Source: Allomuricauda sp. (GTDB taxonomy: Bacteria > Bacteroidota > Bacteroidia > Flavobacteriales > Flavobacteriaceae). From it: a stretch of 64,000 bases of DNA. The stretch lies in NCBI RefSeq assembly GCF_013911645.1, contig NZ_JACESV010000003.1:372001-436000 (forward strand). The letters are read 5' to 3'. Position 1 is the first letter of the stretch. Each line of letters begins with the position of its first letter. The translations under genes were made by a program, and so were the position numbers. Shown piece by piece: positions 51,821 through 62,078 of the stretch. The notes beneath the pieces were generated by a model that searched no databases, was not told the origin of the DNA, and worked only from the letters and a program-made list of their open reading frames with translations.

Positions 51821-54526
51821 TTAGTTTACCGTATCCTTTTTCTTTTTGCCGAGCAGTCCGCCCAAAATGGATTTGGCAGCATCTTTTACTTCGTCCTCCT
51901 TTTTGGCCTTTGTGCTATCCGTTGCAGATGTGTCCTTTTTGCCTCCCAATATATTCCCAATGGCTTCCTTAACCCCACCGGACTTGGTCGAAGTCGTATC
52001 GGTTTCATCTTTTTTAAAGGCATCGGATAAAAGGTCTTTTGCCTTGTCCTTGCCTTGGTTGATCAATTTTTGTTTTTGCATTTCCACCAACTTGGCAGTC
52101 AATGTTTTTACGCTCGACGTTAAATCGGTACTTACGGATGGATTGGTAAAATTACCTCCAATATTGGCAGTTACGGGCACGGTAACCTCACCCAGGCTGT
52201 CATCGTTCAATTGGGCAATCAATTTAGTCACCTCTGTACCCAAATATTTGGCAGGCACATTCAAAGTGGCCGAATAATTCATTTGCTTGTCGAACGAGTG
52301 GCTTCCATTTACATCAATGGCAATATCCTTGTAATTTAAGGTGAAGGGTTTCACTTTAACCGAACCATTGTCAAAAGTCAACGCAGTTTTAAGCCCGTCC
52401 AAATTAATTTCCTTGGTGTTTAAAAAACTAAGCTTACTGTCCAAAGCCGATACCAAAGGTGCTTTTTGGGTGTCTACCGTTGGATTTAGGAGCTCTGCCA
52501 AAAGGTTGCCCGAAATGGTGGCCAAGTTTGGCGTGAAATCATCTTGTAAGTTACCCGATATTTTTATGTCCGAATTGAGCTTTCCATTTATTGCACTGGC
52601 CAAAGGCGTCAATACTTTAAAAAGTTCCAATCCTGCAAAAGATTCTCCAACATTGAAATTGTTCATTCCAAGACTCATATCAAATGTTGAGGCCTCTTGC
52701 TTGGTCGATACAGACCCCGATAAGCCCAATGTGCCCCCGAACAAGTCCGAAGTAAGGTTTTTTACCGTCGCCGTTTCATCTTTGATGACCAAGGTTCCCT
52801 TTACATTTTTCAGGTTAAGGTTATCGTACACCACCGTATTGGCAACAGCCTCAATGGTACAATCCAAAAACGAGGGTATTTTGATGCGTTCCTCCCCGAT
52901 TGGGGCCGATTTTTCTTCTTCTTCTGAACCTTCCGTTTCCACCGCTTCGGTTTCCTCGACCATAAAATCGTTCAGGGCAAACTTATTGGAAGCCAGTGTA
53001 AAGTTTCCCTCAATATTTTCATTGTTGAACATAAAGCCCAACAAATTGGTAAGGGTGCCCTTGGCATCAAAGTCCGTACCTCCCGTTTTACCAGTAAAGG
53101 AGTCTAGGGTAACTGTATTCGGGTTAAAGGTAACTGCCGCGGTGTTAATGGCAACAGGATTCTTAAGCTCCTCGGAAGCATATTCAAAACCAGATACCGA
53201 TGCTTTTCCGCTGGTCTTGGTATTCTGGTACTGTTTTTTCTCCAAAGAAGCCATATCAAAGGCGGTGGTGACGTCGGCATTCAAGATCCCTTTGAGGTTA
53301 TAATCGTCCGGCACGGGATAGGCCTTGGAAATATTCGCTAAGTTGATGCTTCCGTCCATGTGGGCATTTACCTTGGTATTGCCCATTAATTCGCGAATTT
53401 TTGCGTTCAAGTTGAATTTATCCTCATCAATAAGAAAGGACAACCTGTTAATGTTCACATAAGTGTCTTCGGTGATTCCCGTTTCGTTGTTGATTTCGGT
53501 ATCGATATACACATTGCGCACTGATTTGGGCAAATCAGGGTACTTGAACGATGCATTTTCCGAGTTGATCGCAATTTTGAAGGTTGGAATATGTTCATCG
53601 TCCACCACACCTTTAAATTCACCACTCACCTCAAAATTTCCAGTGGTCTGTACGTTTTCAATATTTGAAGCGTAGGCTTCTGGTATCACCGCCAAAAAAT
53701 TTTTGAAGTCCGATGATGGTGTCTCAAAAGTTATATCCACTTCTTGATTGTCTTCGTTGACCTTCACAAAACCATCGAACACCAAAGGCAATTGATTGAT
53801 CATGGCCTTGTTTTCCAAAAAAGTGTATTTGTTCTCGCTCAAATCAATCCCGATGAGTGCATCCAAATTGATTTTGTTCTTGTTCAGATATTTGGTGCTA
53901 TCCATTTCAAAGGACACCAAAGCATCGGTAAGGGTTTTTAATTCTGATTTTTCCAAGGAAAGGTCTCCGGTTCCCGAATGGTTCATTTCTGAAATGTCCA
54001 ATTTTATTCCGCTGTCTAGGTCCTCATAAATAATCTCAGAATTGGTAATGGCATAGGAATCCATGTTCAGGGTAAAGTTGCTGCTGGTTTCTTCCGGTAC
54101 TTCGGAAGTCGTTGTTTCGCTTTCTTTGGCGATGTCGTAATTGGCGTTGCCCTCCGCATCTGCTTTTATGTGCAATATGGCACCATCAATATTCAAAGTT
54201 TTGATGACAATGGGTTCATCTGCCGACTTGAACAGTTCCTTTATGGACATCGAGAGTTCAATTTCGGAGGATGCGAAAAGGGTATCGCCTTCAAACGGAG
54301 CCTTGTTGACCAAAGAGAGTTTGGTCAGTTCAACATTCGCATTTGGAAAACTTCTGAGAAGACTAAGGTCTGCCTTTTCGAAATCCAAGGTCGCGTTTAT
54401 ACTGTTGTTTACTTTTGTTTTGATGATTTCTTCAATTTTACCTTGAAGAAATAACGGGACAGCAATGATTATTGCTAGTAGGAAAAGTAGGGTTATTGCG
54501 GTAATTTTTAGGACTTTTTTCTTCAT
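51821..54526 (-). CDS. AsmA-family outer-membrane/lipid-transport protein
   Basis: 901 residues. One N-terminal membrane helix (ITAITLLFLLAIIIAVPLFL) is followed by a long repeating-beta-groove region. It carries the AsmA C-terminal segment about 590-780 (LTSDLFGGTLGLSGSVSTKQ; VDVNGSHSFDKQM-like strands) and a Lys/Asp-rich tail. AsmA-like proteins are thought to move phospholipids between membranes. Large size and a charged low-complexity end are normal in this phylum. Confidence 0.87.
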   Translation of the reverse strand: MKKKVLKITAITLLFLLAIIIAVPLFLQGKIEEIIKTKVNNSINATLDFEKADLSLLRSFPNANVELTKLSLVNKAPFEGDTLFASSEIELSMSIKELFKSADEPIVIKTLNIDGAILHIKADAEGNANYDIAKESETTTSEVPEETSSNFTLNMDSYAITNSEIIYEDLDSGIKLDISEMNHSGTGDLSLEKSELKTLTDALVSFEMDSTKYLNKNKINLDALIGIDLSENKYTFLENKAMINQLPLVFDGFVKVNEDNQEVDITFETPSSDFKNFLAVIPEAYASNIENVQTTGNFEVSGEFKGVVDDEHIPTFKIAINSENASFKYPDLPKSVRNVYIDTEINNETGITEDTYVNINRLSFLIDEDKFNLNAKIRELMGNTKVNAHMDGSINLANISKAYPVPDDYNLKGILNADVTTAFDMASLEKKQYQNTKTSGKASVSGFEYASEELKNPVAINTAAVTFNPNTVTLDSFTGKTGGTDFDAKGTLTNLLGFMFNNENIEGNFTLASNKFALNDFMVEETEAVETEGSEEEEKSAPIGEERIKIPSFLDCTIEAVANTVVYDNLNLKNVKGTLVIKDETATVKNLTSDLFGGTLGLSGSVSTKQEASTFDMSLGMNNFNVGESFAGLELFKVLTPLASAINGKLNSDIKISGNLQDDFTPNLATISGNLLAELLNPTVDTQKAPLVSALDSKLSFLNTKEINLDGLKTALTFDNGSVKVKPFTLNYKDIAIDVNGSHSFDKQMNYSATLNVPAKYLGTEVTKLIAQLNDDSLGEVTVPVTANIGGNFTNPSVSTDLTSSVKTLTAKLVEMQKQKLINQGKDKAKDLLSDAFKKDETDTTSTKSGGVKEAIGNILGGKKDTSATDSTKAKKEDEVKDAAKSILGGLLGKKKKDTVN

Positions 54527-54562
54527 ACTTGTATGTTTTACAACAAATTAAAGGAGAAGTTG

Positions 54563-55270
54563 TCAATCCAAAGAAATTTCTTCCCCTATTTTTAAGTTAA
54601 ATCTTTTTCGCATTAGATATACGAAAAAATAGAGCAAAGGGGTGTCGAGCAGGGCAATCATCATCTTAAAAATAACACCGCTTATCAACAATCCATAGAA
54701 TTTATCCCAAGGAAGCACACCAAAAATGCACAATAGCCCTACAACGGTAAAAGTATCTATAAACTGGGATGAAAAGGTTGAAAAATTGTTCCTGAGCCAT
54801 AACATCCGACCATTTGTGAGCCGTTTCCAAAAGTGATAAATGGTAATATCGATGTATTGAGCTCCTAAATAAGCCAACATCGAAGCCAATACACCAAGGG
54901 GCGACAAACCAAATACAGTAGTAAAAGTCGCATCATCTACAGGTGATGTTGGTATAGCACTGGAATAATTGGCCAACAAAATGATGCCCATGGAGAAAAT
55001 CGAAGCAAAAATACCTGCCGTTACCACCTGATTGGCTTTTTTTTGCCCGTAAATCTCGGAGACCAAATCGGTGATCAAAAAAGTGATGGGATAAGGTAAA
55101 ATTCCCACCGAAAGTTCAAAAAGCGGCGCCCCGAAAACGGTAACATCCCCAAAGGGGTTCCAAGAGAAAAACTTTTGGAAGATAAGGTTGGACACTACCA
55201 AAGAGGTAATGAACAGTGCTCCGAGATACAGATATATGGAAAATGCTAACTTCTTGTCCTTTTGCGTCAT
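54563..55270 (-). CDS. Queuosine precursor transporter (YhhQ family)
   Basis: 235 residues with about six membrane segments. SVGILPYPITFLITDLVSEI, then YGQKKANQVVTAGIFASIFS, and WLRNNFSTFSSQFIDTFTVV carry the family features. YhhQ imports 7-cyano-7-deazaguanine for tRNA queuosine. It starts 40 bp after the sppA stop; no queuosine biosynthesis genes are in the window. Confidence 0.93.
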   Translation of the reverse strand: MTQKDKKLAFSIYLYLGALFITSLVVSNLIFQKFFSWNPFGDVTVFGAPLFELSVGILPYPITFLITDLVSEIYGQKKANQVVTAGIFASIFSMGIILLANYSSAIPTSPVDDATFTTVFGLSPLGVLASMLAYLGAQYIDITIYHFWKRLTNGRMLWLRNNFSTFSSQFIDTFTVVGLLCIFGVLPWDKFYGLLISGVIFKMMIALLDTPLLYFFVYLMRKRFNLKIGEEISLD

Positions 55271-55310
55271 ATACGGTTTAAAAGTTCAATAAAGAACTAT
55301 TATAATCGAC

Positions 55311-57071
55311 TTATTTAATTTTTAGACTGAACGGCATCTTGGCCTGGACACCTTCTTGTTTGGTAAATTGCTTGAACTCCTTCAAAACTTCGTAGGCTTC
55401 CGTACCTATTTCCTCTTGTATGATGGACTCTCCCAATTTGGTCTTAACCGACCCAAAATCTTCCATAAACCGCTCAAAATCCGATTTGTATTTGGGGTAT
55501 TTACGGACGCCATAATCTTTTAAGCCGACCATATCGGCAGCGGCGGCAATAGCATCGTCCAAACTACCGAGTTCGTCCACCAAGCCCAGTGCTTGGGCAT
55601 CTACCCCGCTCCAAACCCTGCCTTGGGCGATTTCGTTTACGCGTTCCACAGGCATATTTCGGCCTTTGGATACGCGGTCCAAAAAGGTGTCATAAGTTTC
55701 CTCAATACTTTCTTGCATCACATTGCGAAAGGAATCGGTCATGGGTTCAAAAAAGGAATAATCTACAGAGTTTTTATTGGTGCCCACTTGCTCCGCATTT
55801 ATCCCCATATTTTTTGCTAGCCCGTGAACGTTGGGAATGGTACCAAAAACACCTATAGATCCTGTAATCGTAGTAGGTTCGGCAAAAATCTTATCGCCTC
55901 CCACGCCGATATAATACCCACCGGAAGCCGCTACATTTCCAAAGGAAACCACCAAAGGCTTTTCTTTTTTGGCCAACTGCATTTCCCTCCAAATAATATC
56001 TGAGACCAAGGCACTGCCTCCCGGCGAATTTACACGCAGTACAATGGCTTTAACACGCTCATTGTTCACTGCTTTGTGCAAAGCATCCACAATAAGGTCT
56101 TGTCCTATGTAATCTTTTCCACCTTCTCCACCCAAAATTTCACCTTGGGCATAGATAACGGCTATCTTGTCCGCCCCTGTTCTGATGCTCTTTCTGTTGG
56201 CTTTCTGCACATAATCCCTAAGCCCCACGTAGTTTAGTTCGTCATCTTCCGACACCTCCATTTTTTCCCTGAGCAGTTCCTCGTACTCATCGTAATGCAA
56301 GGCTCCATCCAAGAGTCCCGAAGTCACCGCATACTCTGGTGTTCTTCCTCCAAGGGTATCGGCAATGATGTTCAAGTTTTGGGGCGTAATGTTTCGAGAT
56401 TCCGAAATATCGTCCACGATAACGTTCCAAATAGAAGTGATCAATTCTTTGATCTGAGTACGGTTTTCTTCGCTCATGGTATCGGAAAGAAAGGGCTCCA
56501 CGGCACTTTTGTACTTTCCGTGGCGGATGACTTCCATTTTAATCCCGGATTTTTCCTGAAGCTCTTTATAAAAAAGCACTTCGGTGGCCAGTCCCTTAAA
56601 ATCCAAAACACCAACAGGGTTAATGTATACCTCATCGGCTGCACTGGCCAAGTAATAATCCCGCTGTGCATACACATCGGAATGTGCCATTACAAATTTT
56701 CCGCTCGATTTAAAATCCAACAGCGCTTTCCTAATTTCTTGGGTTTGGGCGACTCCTGCCATCAGATAACCTGTGGTAATGCTAATACCTTCGATATTGT
56801 CATCATTCTTGGCAACTTCGATAGCGTGCAGTATTTCATCCAAACCGAGTTCTTCACCACTAAAGGCAGCAAAGGGGTCGGTCTCATCTTTTCCTGTATA
56901 ATCCAAAATAGGGGCGACAAAACTGAGTTCCAACACAGATTTCTTCTTTACCACAACACCATCGTCCACACTTCCCATTAGGGCCAAAAAGATGAAGAAC
57001 ATCCCCATCAATATTCCAAATGCCACCAAGCTCCCCAAAATTGAGGCCAGTAGGTTTCTTAAAAACTTCAT
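55311..57071 (-). CDS. sppA: Signal peptide peptidase SppA, 67K type
   Basis: 586 residues. An N-terminal membrane anchor (LLASILGSLVAFGILMGMFF) is followed by two tandem SppA/S49 domains. The general-base Lys is in RHGKYKSAVEPFLSD (about 200) and the nucleophile Ser in GNVAASGGYYIGVGGD (about 385), preceded by RVNSPGGSALVSDIIW. It cleaves signal-peptide remnants in the inner membrane. Divergent from folK-dNK by 69 bp. Confidence 0.95.
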   Translation of the reverse strand: MKFLRNLLASILGSLVAFGILMGMFFIFLALMGSVDDGVVVKKKSVLELSFVAPILDYTGKDETDPFAAFSGEELGLDEILHAIEVAKNDDNIEGISITTGYLMAGVAQTQEIRKALLDFKSSGKFVMAHSDVYAQRDYYLASAADEVYINPVGVLDFKGLATEVLFYKELQEKSGIKMEVIRHGKYKSAVEPFLSDTMSEENRTQIKELITSIWNVIVDDISESRNITPQNLNIIADTLGGRTPEYAVTSGLLDGALHYDEYEELLREKMEVSEDDELNYVGLRDYVQKANRKSIRTGADKIAVIYAQGEILGGEGGKDYIGQDLIVDALHKAVNNERVKAIVLRVNSPGGSALVSDIIWREMQLAKKEKPLVVSFGNVAASGGYYIGVGGDKIFAEPTTITGSIGVFGTIPNVHGLAKNMGINAEQVGTNKNSVDYSFFEPMTDSFRNVMQESIEETYDTFLDRVSKGRNMPVERVNEIAQGRVWSGVDAQALGLVDELGSLDDAIAAAADMVGLKDYGVRKYPKYKSDFERFMEDFGSVKTKLGESIIQEEIGTEAYEVLKEFKQFTKQEGVQAKMPFSLKIK

Positions 57072-57140
57072 TCAATAAAATTTAATACGCATCAAATATA
57101 ACCAATGTAGTATTGTTTTGTTTACTTTGTTTATTCGATT

Positions 57141-58286
57141 ATGGGCAGAAAGCAAAAGGTATATCTTTCATTGGGCAGTAATTTGGGAAATCGCCTTGCG
57201 AACCTCCAAAAAGCCATTTTTCGCATTGAACAGAGAGTGGGAAAAATCTTGGATATTTCCTCGGTTTATGAAAATCCTGCGATGGGTTTCGAGGGCGATC
57301 AATTTCTAAACATTGTAATATCGCTATTAACACCGTTCAACCCCGAGGAGTTGTTAAATGTTTTGTTGCAGATTGAAAAAGAGTTCGGCAGAATCCGTTC
57401 CGCAGAAGGTGGATATAGTTCGCGAACTTTGGATATCGATATTATTTATTTTGGATCAGAGGTCATAAATAATGATGATTTGGTGATTCCACATCCACAA
57501 ATGCAGCACAGAAACTTTGTTTTAAAGCCTTTGGGAGATATAGCACCACAATTTTACCATCCTGTGCTGTACAAGGACACCCGAAATCTTTTACAGGAAT
57601 GTAGGGACAAAAGCAGGCTCACCAAAACCAAGCACAAGCTTTTTAAAGATCGGTCAGGACTTTTTTCCCAATTGCAGCTTATTGCCATTGAAGGAAACAT
57701 TGGCGCAGGAAAAACCACCTTGTCCAAAATGATCGCCAAAGATTTTAATGCCAAACTGGTGTTGGAACGTTTTGCGGACAACCCATTTCTCCCCAAATTT
57801 TATGAAGACCAAACACGCTATGCATTTCCTTTGGAAATGTCCTTTTTGGCGGACAGGTACCAGCAATTTATGGATGACACCTCACAGTTTGACCTCTTCA
57901 AAAATTTTATGGTGAGCGATTATGACATTTTTAAATCGTTGATCTTTGCCAAGATTACCTTACAAAAAGAGGAGTACAATCTATACCGAAAGGTCTTTAG
58001 CTTTATGTACAAAGAAGTAAGAAAGCCAGAAATATATCTCTACCTCTACCAAAATACCGAACGGTTGTTAGCCAACATAAAAAAAAGGGGGCGTGATTAT
58101 GAACAGAACATAGACCCTGTTTACCTAGAAAAAATCAACCGAGGGTACCTTGATTTTATTAAGGGAAACCCCAATCAAAACAGTGTGATTGTGGATATGG
58201 GCGAGTTGGATTTTGTGCATAACCCAGCCGATTACGAATTCATTTTAAAAAAGCTGGAGGACAATATACTTTCGTTAAACATTTAA
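57141..58286 (+). CDS. folK: HPPK (FolK) fused to deoxynucleoside kinase
   Basis: 381 residues. About 1-155 is HPPK: YLSLGSNLGNRLANLQKAI, RTLDIDIIYFG with the metal-binding Asp pair, and IPHPQMQHRNFVLKPL. About 172-381 is a deoxynucleoside kinase: IEGNIGAGKTTLSKMIAKDF P-loop, LERFADNPFLPKFYED, and the KKRGRDYEQNIDPVYLEKI lid. The first part pyrophosphorylates hydroxymethyldihydropterin for folate; the second phosphorylates a deoxynucleoside. The fusion ties folate and dNTP supply into one chain. Known in Bacteroidota as far as I recall. Followed by a strong terminator. Confidence 0.93.
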   Translation: MGRKQKVYLSLGSNLGNRLANLQKAIFRIEQRVGKILDISSVYENPAMGFEGDQFLNIVISLLTPFNPEELLNVLLQIEKEFGRIRSAEGGYSSRTLDIDIIYFGSEVINNDDLVIPHPQMQHRNFVLKPLGDIAPQFYHPVLYKDTRNLLQECRDKSRLTKTKHKLFKDRSGLFSQLQLIAIEGNIGAGKTTLSKMIAKDFNAKLVLERFADNPFLPKFYEDQTRYAFPLEMSFLADRYQQFMDDTSQFDLFKNFMVSDYDIFKSLIFAKITLQKEEYNLYRKVFSFMYKEVRKPEIYLYLYQNTERLLANIKKRGRDYEQNIDPVYLEKINRGYLDFIKGNPNQNSVIVDMGELDFVHNPADYEFILKKLEDNILSLNI

Positions 58287-58378
58287 GAGAATTTTTGGAA
58301 AATGTTTGGATATAACGAATGGTTTTATTTTATTAGCATCCTCAATTCGGGAAACTAACTAACTCAGACTTTATATAT

Positions 58379-58408
58379 GGCCCTGTTTTTCAGGGCCTCT
58401 TTATTTTT
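58379..58408 (+). terminator. Intrinsic terminator after folK-dNK
   Basis: A GGCCCTG/CAGGGCC stem with a 5-nt T-rich loop followed by a T-rich run. Its end overlaps the convergent methyltransferase stop region. Confidence 0.82.
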
Positions 58409-58940
58409 GGGCATTTAGTTTGGACCAAATGTCCCATACCACTACCCCCGTACTTACCGAGATGTTCAAAGAATGCTTAGTGCCGAACTGGGGGATTTCC
58501 AAAACAGTATCACTGGCAGTCACCACTTCCTGCGATACCCCTTTCACCTCATTTCCAAAAATCAAAGCTATCGTTTCATCTGGTTTAGCTTGGTAATCGT
58601 TGAGCATTACAGCATTTTCGGCCTGTTCCACCGAAACTATCTTTACACCCTTCTGCTTCAAGGCCCCAACAAGCTCCAAAGTATCTTTTTTATATTCCCA
58701 ATCCACACTTTCGGTAGCGCCCAAAGCTGTTTTCCGAATATCTTTATGGGGTGGTGTGGCCGTAATGCCACAGAGATAAATTTTCTGTACCAAAAAAGCA
58801 TCTGCAGTACGGAAGACGGAACCGATATTGTTCAAGCTACGAACATTGTCCAAAATGACGATGATAGGAGATTTTTCCGCATCCTTGAATCTGGCCACAT
58901 CCAATCGGTCCAGCTCGTTATTTTCCAGTTTTCGACTCAT
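58401..58940 (-). CDS. SpoU/TrmH-family RNA 2'-O-methyltransferase
   Basis: 179 residues. The SPOUT motifs are VILDNVRSLNNIGSVFRTAD (motif 1, with Asn and Arg), LIFGNEVKGVS (motif 2) and LEIPQFGTKHSLNISVSTGV (motif 3, trefoil-knot SAM site). It is the short form lacking an N-terminal substrate-binding domain, close in size to TrmL. The target, tRNA or rRNA, is not decided by sequence. Confidence 0.92.
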   Translation of the reverse strand: MSRKLENNELDRLDVARFKDAEKSPIIVILDNVRSLNNIGSVFRTADAFLVQKIYLCGITATPPHKDIRKTALGATESVDWEYKKDTLELVGALKQKGVKIVSVEQAENAVMLNDYQAKPDETIALIFGNEVKGVSQEVVTASDTVLEIPQFGTKHSLNISVSTGVVVWDIWSKLNAQK

Positions 58941-59053
58941 TTTTTAAACATTGGGGCAAAAATATCAACAAAAATTTTTGATGGGCTATGAAAACAATAT
59001 ATTCGTTTCTATCCCACTTTTGGGCAAAAATAAGAGAATATTTCGCCTAAGGA

Positions 59054-59148
59054 TTGTCATTCCTGTGAAAACAGGAATCCATCAAACTAAGATTCTATAG
59101 ATTCCGCATCGTGCTTCGACTACGCTCAGCATCCGTGCGGAATGACAA
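59054..59148. repeat. REP-like composite element bounded by perfect 10-bp inverted repeats
   Basis: The outer ends TTGTCATTCC (59054-59063) and GGAATGACAA (59139-59148) are perfect inverses. Inside are a CCTGT/ACAGG hairpin and a GCTTCGACTACGCTCAGC unit. It lies in the 292-bp spacer before mutS. No gene is seen there. Confidence 0.75.
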
Positions 59149-59232
59149 AATGTTTAAAAATTTTGTTCGAATCCAAAGTTTATGCAATCCGATTTGGGAC
59201 TTATAATTTTCAAAATAGATAACTAAATCGCT

Positions 59233-61854
59233 TTGGCAGCCAAGAAAAAAATAAAGAAAGTAACCCCGTTGATGCAGCAGTACAATGCCATTAAGGTAAA
59301 ACACCCTGATGCCTTGCTACTGTTCCGTGTTGGGGATTTTTACGAAACCTTTGGAGAAGATGCGGTAAAGGCCGCCAAAATACTGGGCATTATACTTACA
59401 CACAGGAACAATGGCGGCGATAAAACGGAATTGGCAGGTTTTCCGCACCATTCGCTGAACACCTATTTACCAAAATTGGTGAAGGCTGGACAGCGCGTTG
59501 CCATTTGCGACCAATTGGAAGACCCCAAACAGACCAAAAGCATTGTAAAACGAGGGGTTACCGAACTGGTTACGCCCGGGGTTGCGTTAAATGACGATAT
59601 TCTGACCGCGAAGAGCAACAACTTTTTGTGCGCCGTTCATTTTGGGAGAAACAAATTGGGGGTTTCCTTTTTGGATATTTCCACAGGGGAATATCTAACG
59701 TCCGAAGGGTCGGTGGAACAGGTGGACAAACTGCTTCAAAATTTTTCACCGAACGAAGTCTTGGTATCCAAAAGCCATAAAAAGGATTTTGTGGAATGCT
59801 TTGGCAATCAATTCCACAGCTTCTTTTTGGAAGATTGGATTTTTCAGGAAGATTATGCCGAGGAGAGCTTGAACCATCATTTTGGGACAACAACACTAAA
59901 GGGTTTTGGCATAGACCATCTCAACCACGGGATTATTGCTTCGGGTGCGGTACTGCACTATCTGTCCGAAACACAGCACAGCCGATTACAACACATCAAT
60001 AAAATACAGCGTATTGCGGAGGAGGAATATGTGTGGATGGACCGTTTCACCATTCGAAATCTGGAACTCTACCATTCCTCGCATCAAAATGCAGTGACCT
60101 TGCTGGACATAATTGACAAGACGATTTCCCCAATGGGCGGGCGACTGTTGAAAAGATGGTTGGCCCTCCCCTTAAAAAATGTTGAAAAAATCCAGCAACG
60201 GCATCAGGTTGTCTCTTATTTGAAGAATGAAGATGAACAACTGAACAAAATTCAAGGCTACATTAAACAAATGGGGGATTTGGAGCGATTGATATCCAAA
60301 CTGGCCACAGGTAAAATCAACCCAAAAGAGGTGGTTCAGCTTAAAAATTCACTGGAAGCAGTCGTTCCCATCAAGCAATTGGCCCAAAACAGCACCAACG
60401 ATTCCCTCAAAAATATCGGTGGGCGTTTGAACGACTGTGATGCCCTCCGCTCCAAAATCAAAGAAGTGCTCAACGAAGGGGCTCCTGTGAACATTGCCAA
60501 GGGCAACACCATTGCCCAAGGCTATTCCGAAGAGTTGGACGAATTACGTGGACTGGCTTTCTCCAGCAAAGATTACTTGGACAAAATGCTGGAGCGCGAA
60601 ACCAAGGAAACAGGTATCACTTCACTAAAAATTGCATCCAACAACGTTTTTGGCTACTACATCGAGGTTAGAAACACCCATAAGGACAAAGTACCTGAAA
60701 GTTGGATACGCAAACAGACTTTGGTAAACGCAGAACGCTACATTACCGAGGAACTTAAAGAATACGAATCCAAGATTCTAGGCGCTGAAGAACGTATTTA
60801 TCAATTGGAGCAACAACTGTTTGAGCAAGTATTGGTCTGGATGCAGGAACACATTGCTCCTGTACAGTTGAACGCTCAACTTATCGCGCAATTGGACTGC
60901 CTTTGCGGTTTTGCTCAACTGGCCAAGGAGAACAACTATGTGGCGCCTGTGGTGAATGATTCCACCGATATCGACATCAAAGAAGGGAGACACCCCGTTA
61001 TTGAAAAGCAATTGCCCATTGGTGATGCCTATGTGACCAACGATGTACTCCTGAACCGTGAAGAGCAACAGATTATTATGATCACGGGGCCGAACATGAG
61101 TGGTAAATCGGCTCTGCTTCGACAAACCGCACTTATTGTCCTTTTGGCACAAATGGGAAGTTTTGTCCCTGCCACCGAGGCCAATTTGGGGGTGGTGGAC
61201 AAAATATTTACGCGTGTGGGAGCTAGCGACAACATTTCGATGGGTGAATCGACCTTTATGGTGGAAATGAACGAAACGGCTTCGATTTTGAACAACCTTT
61301 CGGAGCGTAGTTTGGTGCTCTTGGATGAAATAGGTCGGGGTACCAGTACGTATGATGGTATTTCGATTGCTTGGGCCATTTCCGAATATCTGCACGAGCA
61401 CCCTGCCAAGGCAAAGACCCTGTTCGCCACACATTATCACGAACTTAACGAGATGACCAATACGTTTTCCCGCATCAAAAACTACAATGTTTCGGTAAAG
61501 GAATTAGAGGACAATGTACTTTTCCTTCGAAAATTGGTACCTGGCGGAAGCGAGCACAGCTTTGGAATCCATGTGGCGAAAATGGCGGGAATGCCCCAAC
61601 AAGTAATCCAAAAGGCGAACAAAATCCTTAAAAAACTGGAAAAATCGCACTCCAGCGAAGAGATGACGGATAAACTGCAAGCATCCCAGAGCGAGATGCA
61701 GCTCAGCTTTTTCAATTTGGACGACCCCCTGTTGGAAGAGATCAAAGAAGAAATATTGCACTTGGACATTGATACACTGACACCTGTGGAGGCTTTGATG
61801 AAATTAAACGAGATCAAACGACTCTTGGGCAAAAAGAAAAAGGCTTCTTCCTAA
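59233..61854 (+). CDS. mutS: DNA mismatch repair protein MutS
   Basis: 873 residues. The mismatch-reading Phe/Glu motif lies in [17 protein letters not shown]. The ATPase has Walker [15 protein letters not shown], the signature segment [20 protein letters not shown], Walker [20 protein letters not shown] and the [11 protein letters not shown]is. I start at a TTG (59233) giving [20 protein letters not shown]. The first ATG is 13 codons later, inside the conserved T-P-M-x-x-Q-Y segment, and would delete conserved residues. It recognises mismatches and recruits MutL. Confidence 0.95.
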   Translation: MAAKKKIKKVTPLMQQYNAIKVKHPDALLLFRVGDFYETFGEDAVKAAKILGIILTHRNNGGDKTELAGFPHHSLNTYLPKLVKAGQRVAICDQLEDPKQTKSIVKRGVTELVTPGVALNDDILTAKSNNFLCAVHFGRNKLGVSFLDISTGEYLTSEGSVEQVDKLLQNFSPNEVLVSKSHKKDFVECFGNQFHSFFLEDWIFQEDYAEESLNHHFGTTTLKGFGIDHLNHGIIASGAVLHYLSETQHSRLQHINKIQRIAEEEYVWMDRFTIRNLELYHSSHQNAVTLLDIIDKTISPMGGRLLKRWLALPLKNVEKIQQRHQVVSYLKNEDEQLNKIQGYIKQMGDLERLISKLATGKINPKEVVQLKNSLEAVVPIKQLAQNSTNDSLKNIGGRLNDCDALRSKIKEVLNEGAPVNIAKGNTIAQGYSEELDELRGLAFSSKDYLDKMLERETKETGITSLKIASNNVFGYYIEVRNTHKDKVPESWIRKQTLVNAERYITEELKEYESKILGAEERIYQLEQQLFEQVLVWMQEHIAPVQLNAQLIAQLDCLCGFAQLAKENNYVAPVVNDSTDIDIKEGRHPVIEKQLPIGDAYVTNDVLLNREEQQIIMITGPNMSGKSALLRQTALIVLLAQMGSFVPATEANLGVVDKIFTRVGASDNISMGESTFMVEMNETASILNNLSERSLVLLDEIGRGTSTYDGISIAWAISEYLHEHPAKAKTLFATHYHELNEMTNTFSRIKNYNVSVKELEDNVLFLRKLVPGGSEHSFGIHVAKMAGMPQQVIQKANKILKKLEKSHSSEEMTDKLQASQSEMQLSFFNLDDPLLEEIKEEILHLDIDTLTPVEALMKLNEIKRLLGKKKKASS

Positions 61855-61884
61855 AAAAATTCTTTCATTTTAAAAGAAATATTA

Positions 61885-61892
61885 TAAATTTG
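61885..61892 (+). promoter_or_regulatory. -7 promoter box (TAAATTTG) for tRNA-Gly
   Basis: TAAATTTG fits TAnnTTTG and lies 37 bp before the mature tRNA 5' end, between mutS and the tRNA. Confidence 0.55.
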
Positions 61893-61929
61893 CATCCGCG
61901 CTTGGAAAGAGTGCAGCGTTCTTTAAAAT

Positions 61930-62002
61930 GCGAAAATAGCTCAGTTGGTAGAGCATCACCTTGCCAAGGTGGAGGTCGCGGGTTCGAATCCCGTTTTTCG
62001 CT
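61930..62002 (+). tRNA. tRNA-Gly (GCC)
   Basis: 73 nt. The acceptor arms GCGAAAA/TTTTCGC pair, with a T discriminator. D-arm is AGCTCAGTTGGTAGAGC; the anticodon loop TTGCCAA has GCC at 61963-61965; T-loop is GGTTCGAATCC. No CCA is encoded. A weak CCAC/GTGG hairpin with a T-run (62025-62045) follows and may terminate it. Confidence 0.97.
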
Positions 62003-62006
62003 CGAC

Positions 62007-62026
62007 TTCGACTCCGCTCAGTCACC
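62007..62026. repeat. Palindromic family repeat next to the second GIY-YIG locus
   Basis: TTCGACTCCGCTCAGTCACC differs by one base from the cassette repeat at 484-503. It starts 5 bp after tRNA-Gly. Confidence 0.8.
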
Positions 62027-62078
62027 ACGGGTGGAGTTTTTTTTTACATAAAAGTCCTGTCATACCTACGGCAGACAA

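Noticed and set aside
59095..59304. 69-codon ORF on the minus strand
   Set aside because: Its end (DAERSRSTMRNL) is repeat translation and it overlaps the mutS start; no protein-like features.
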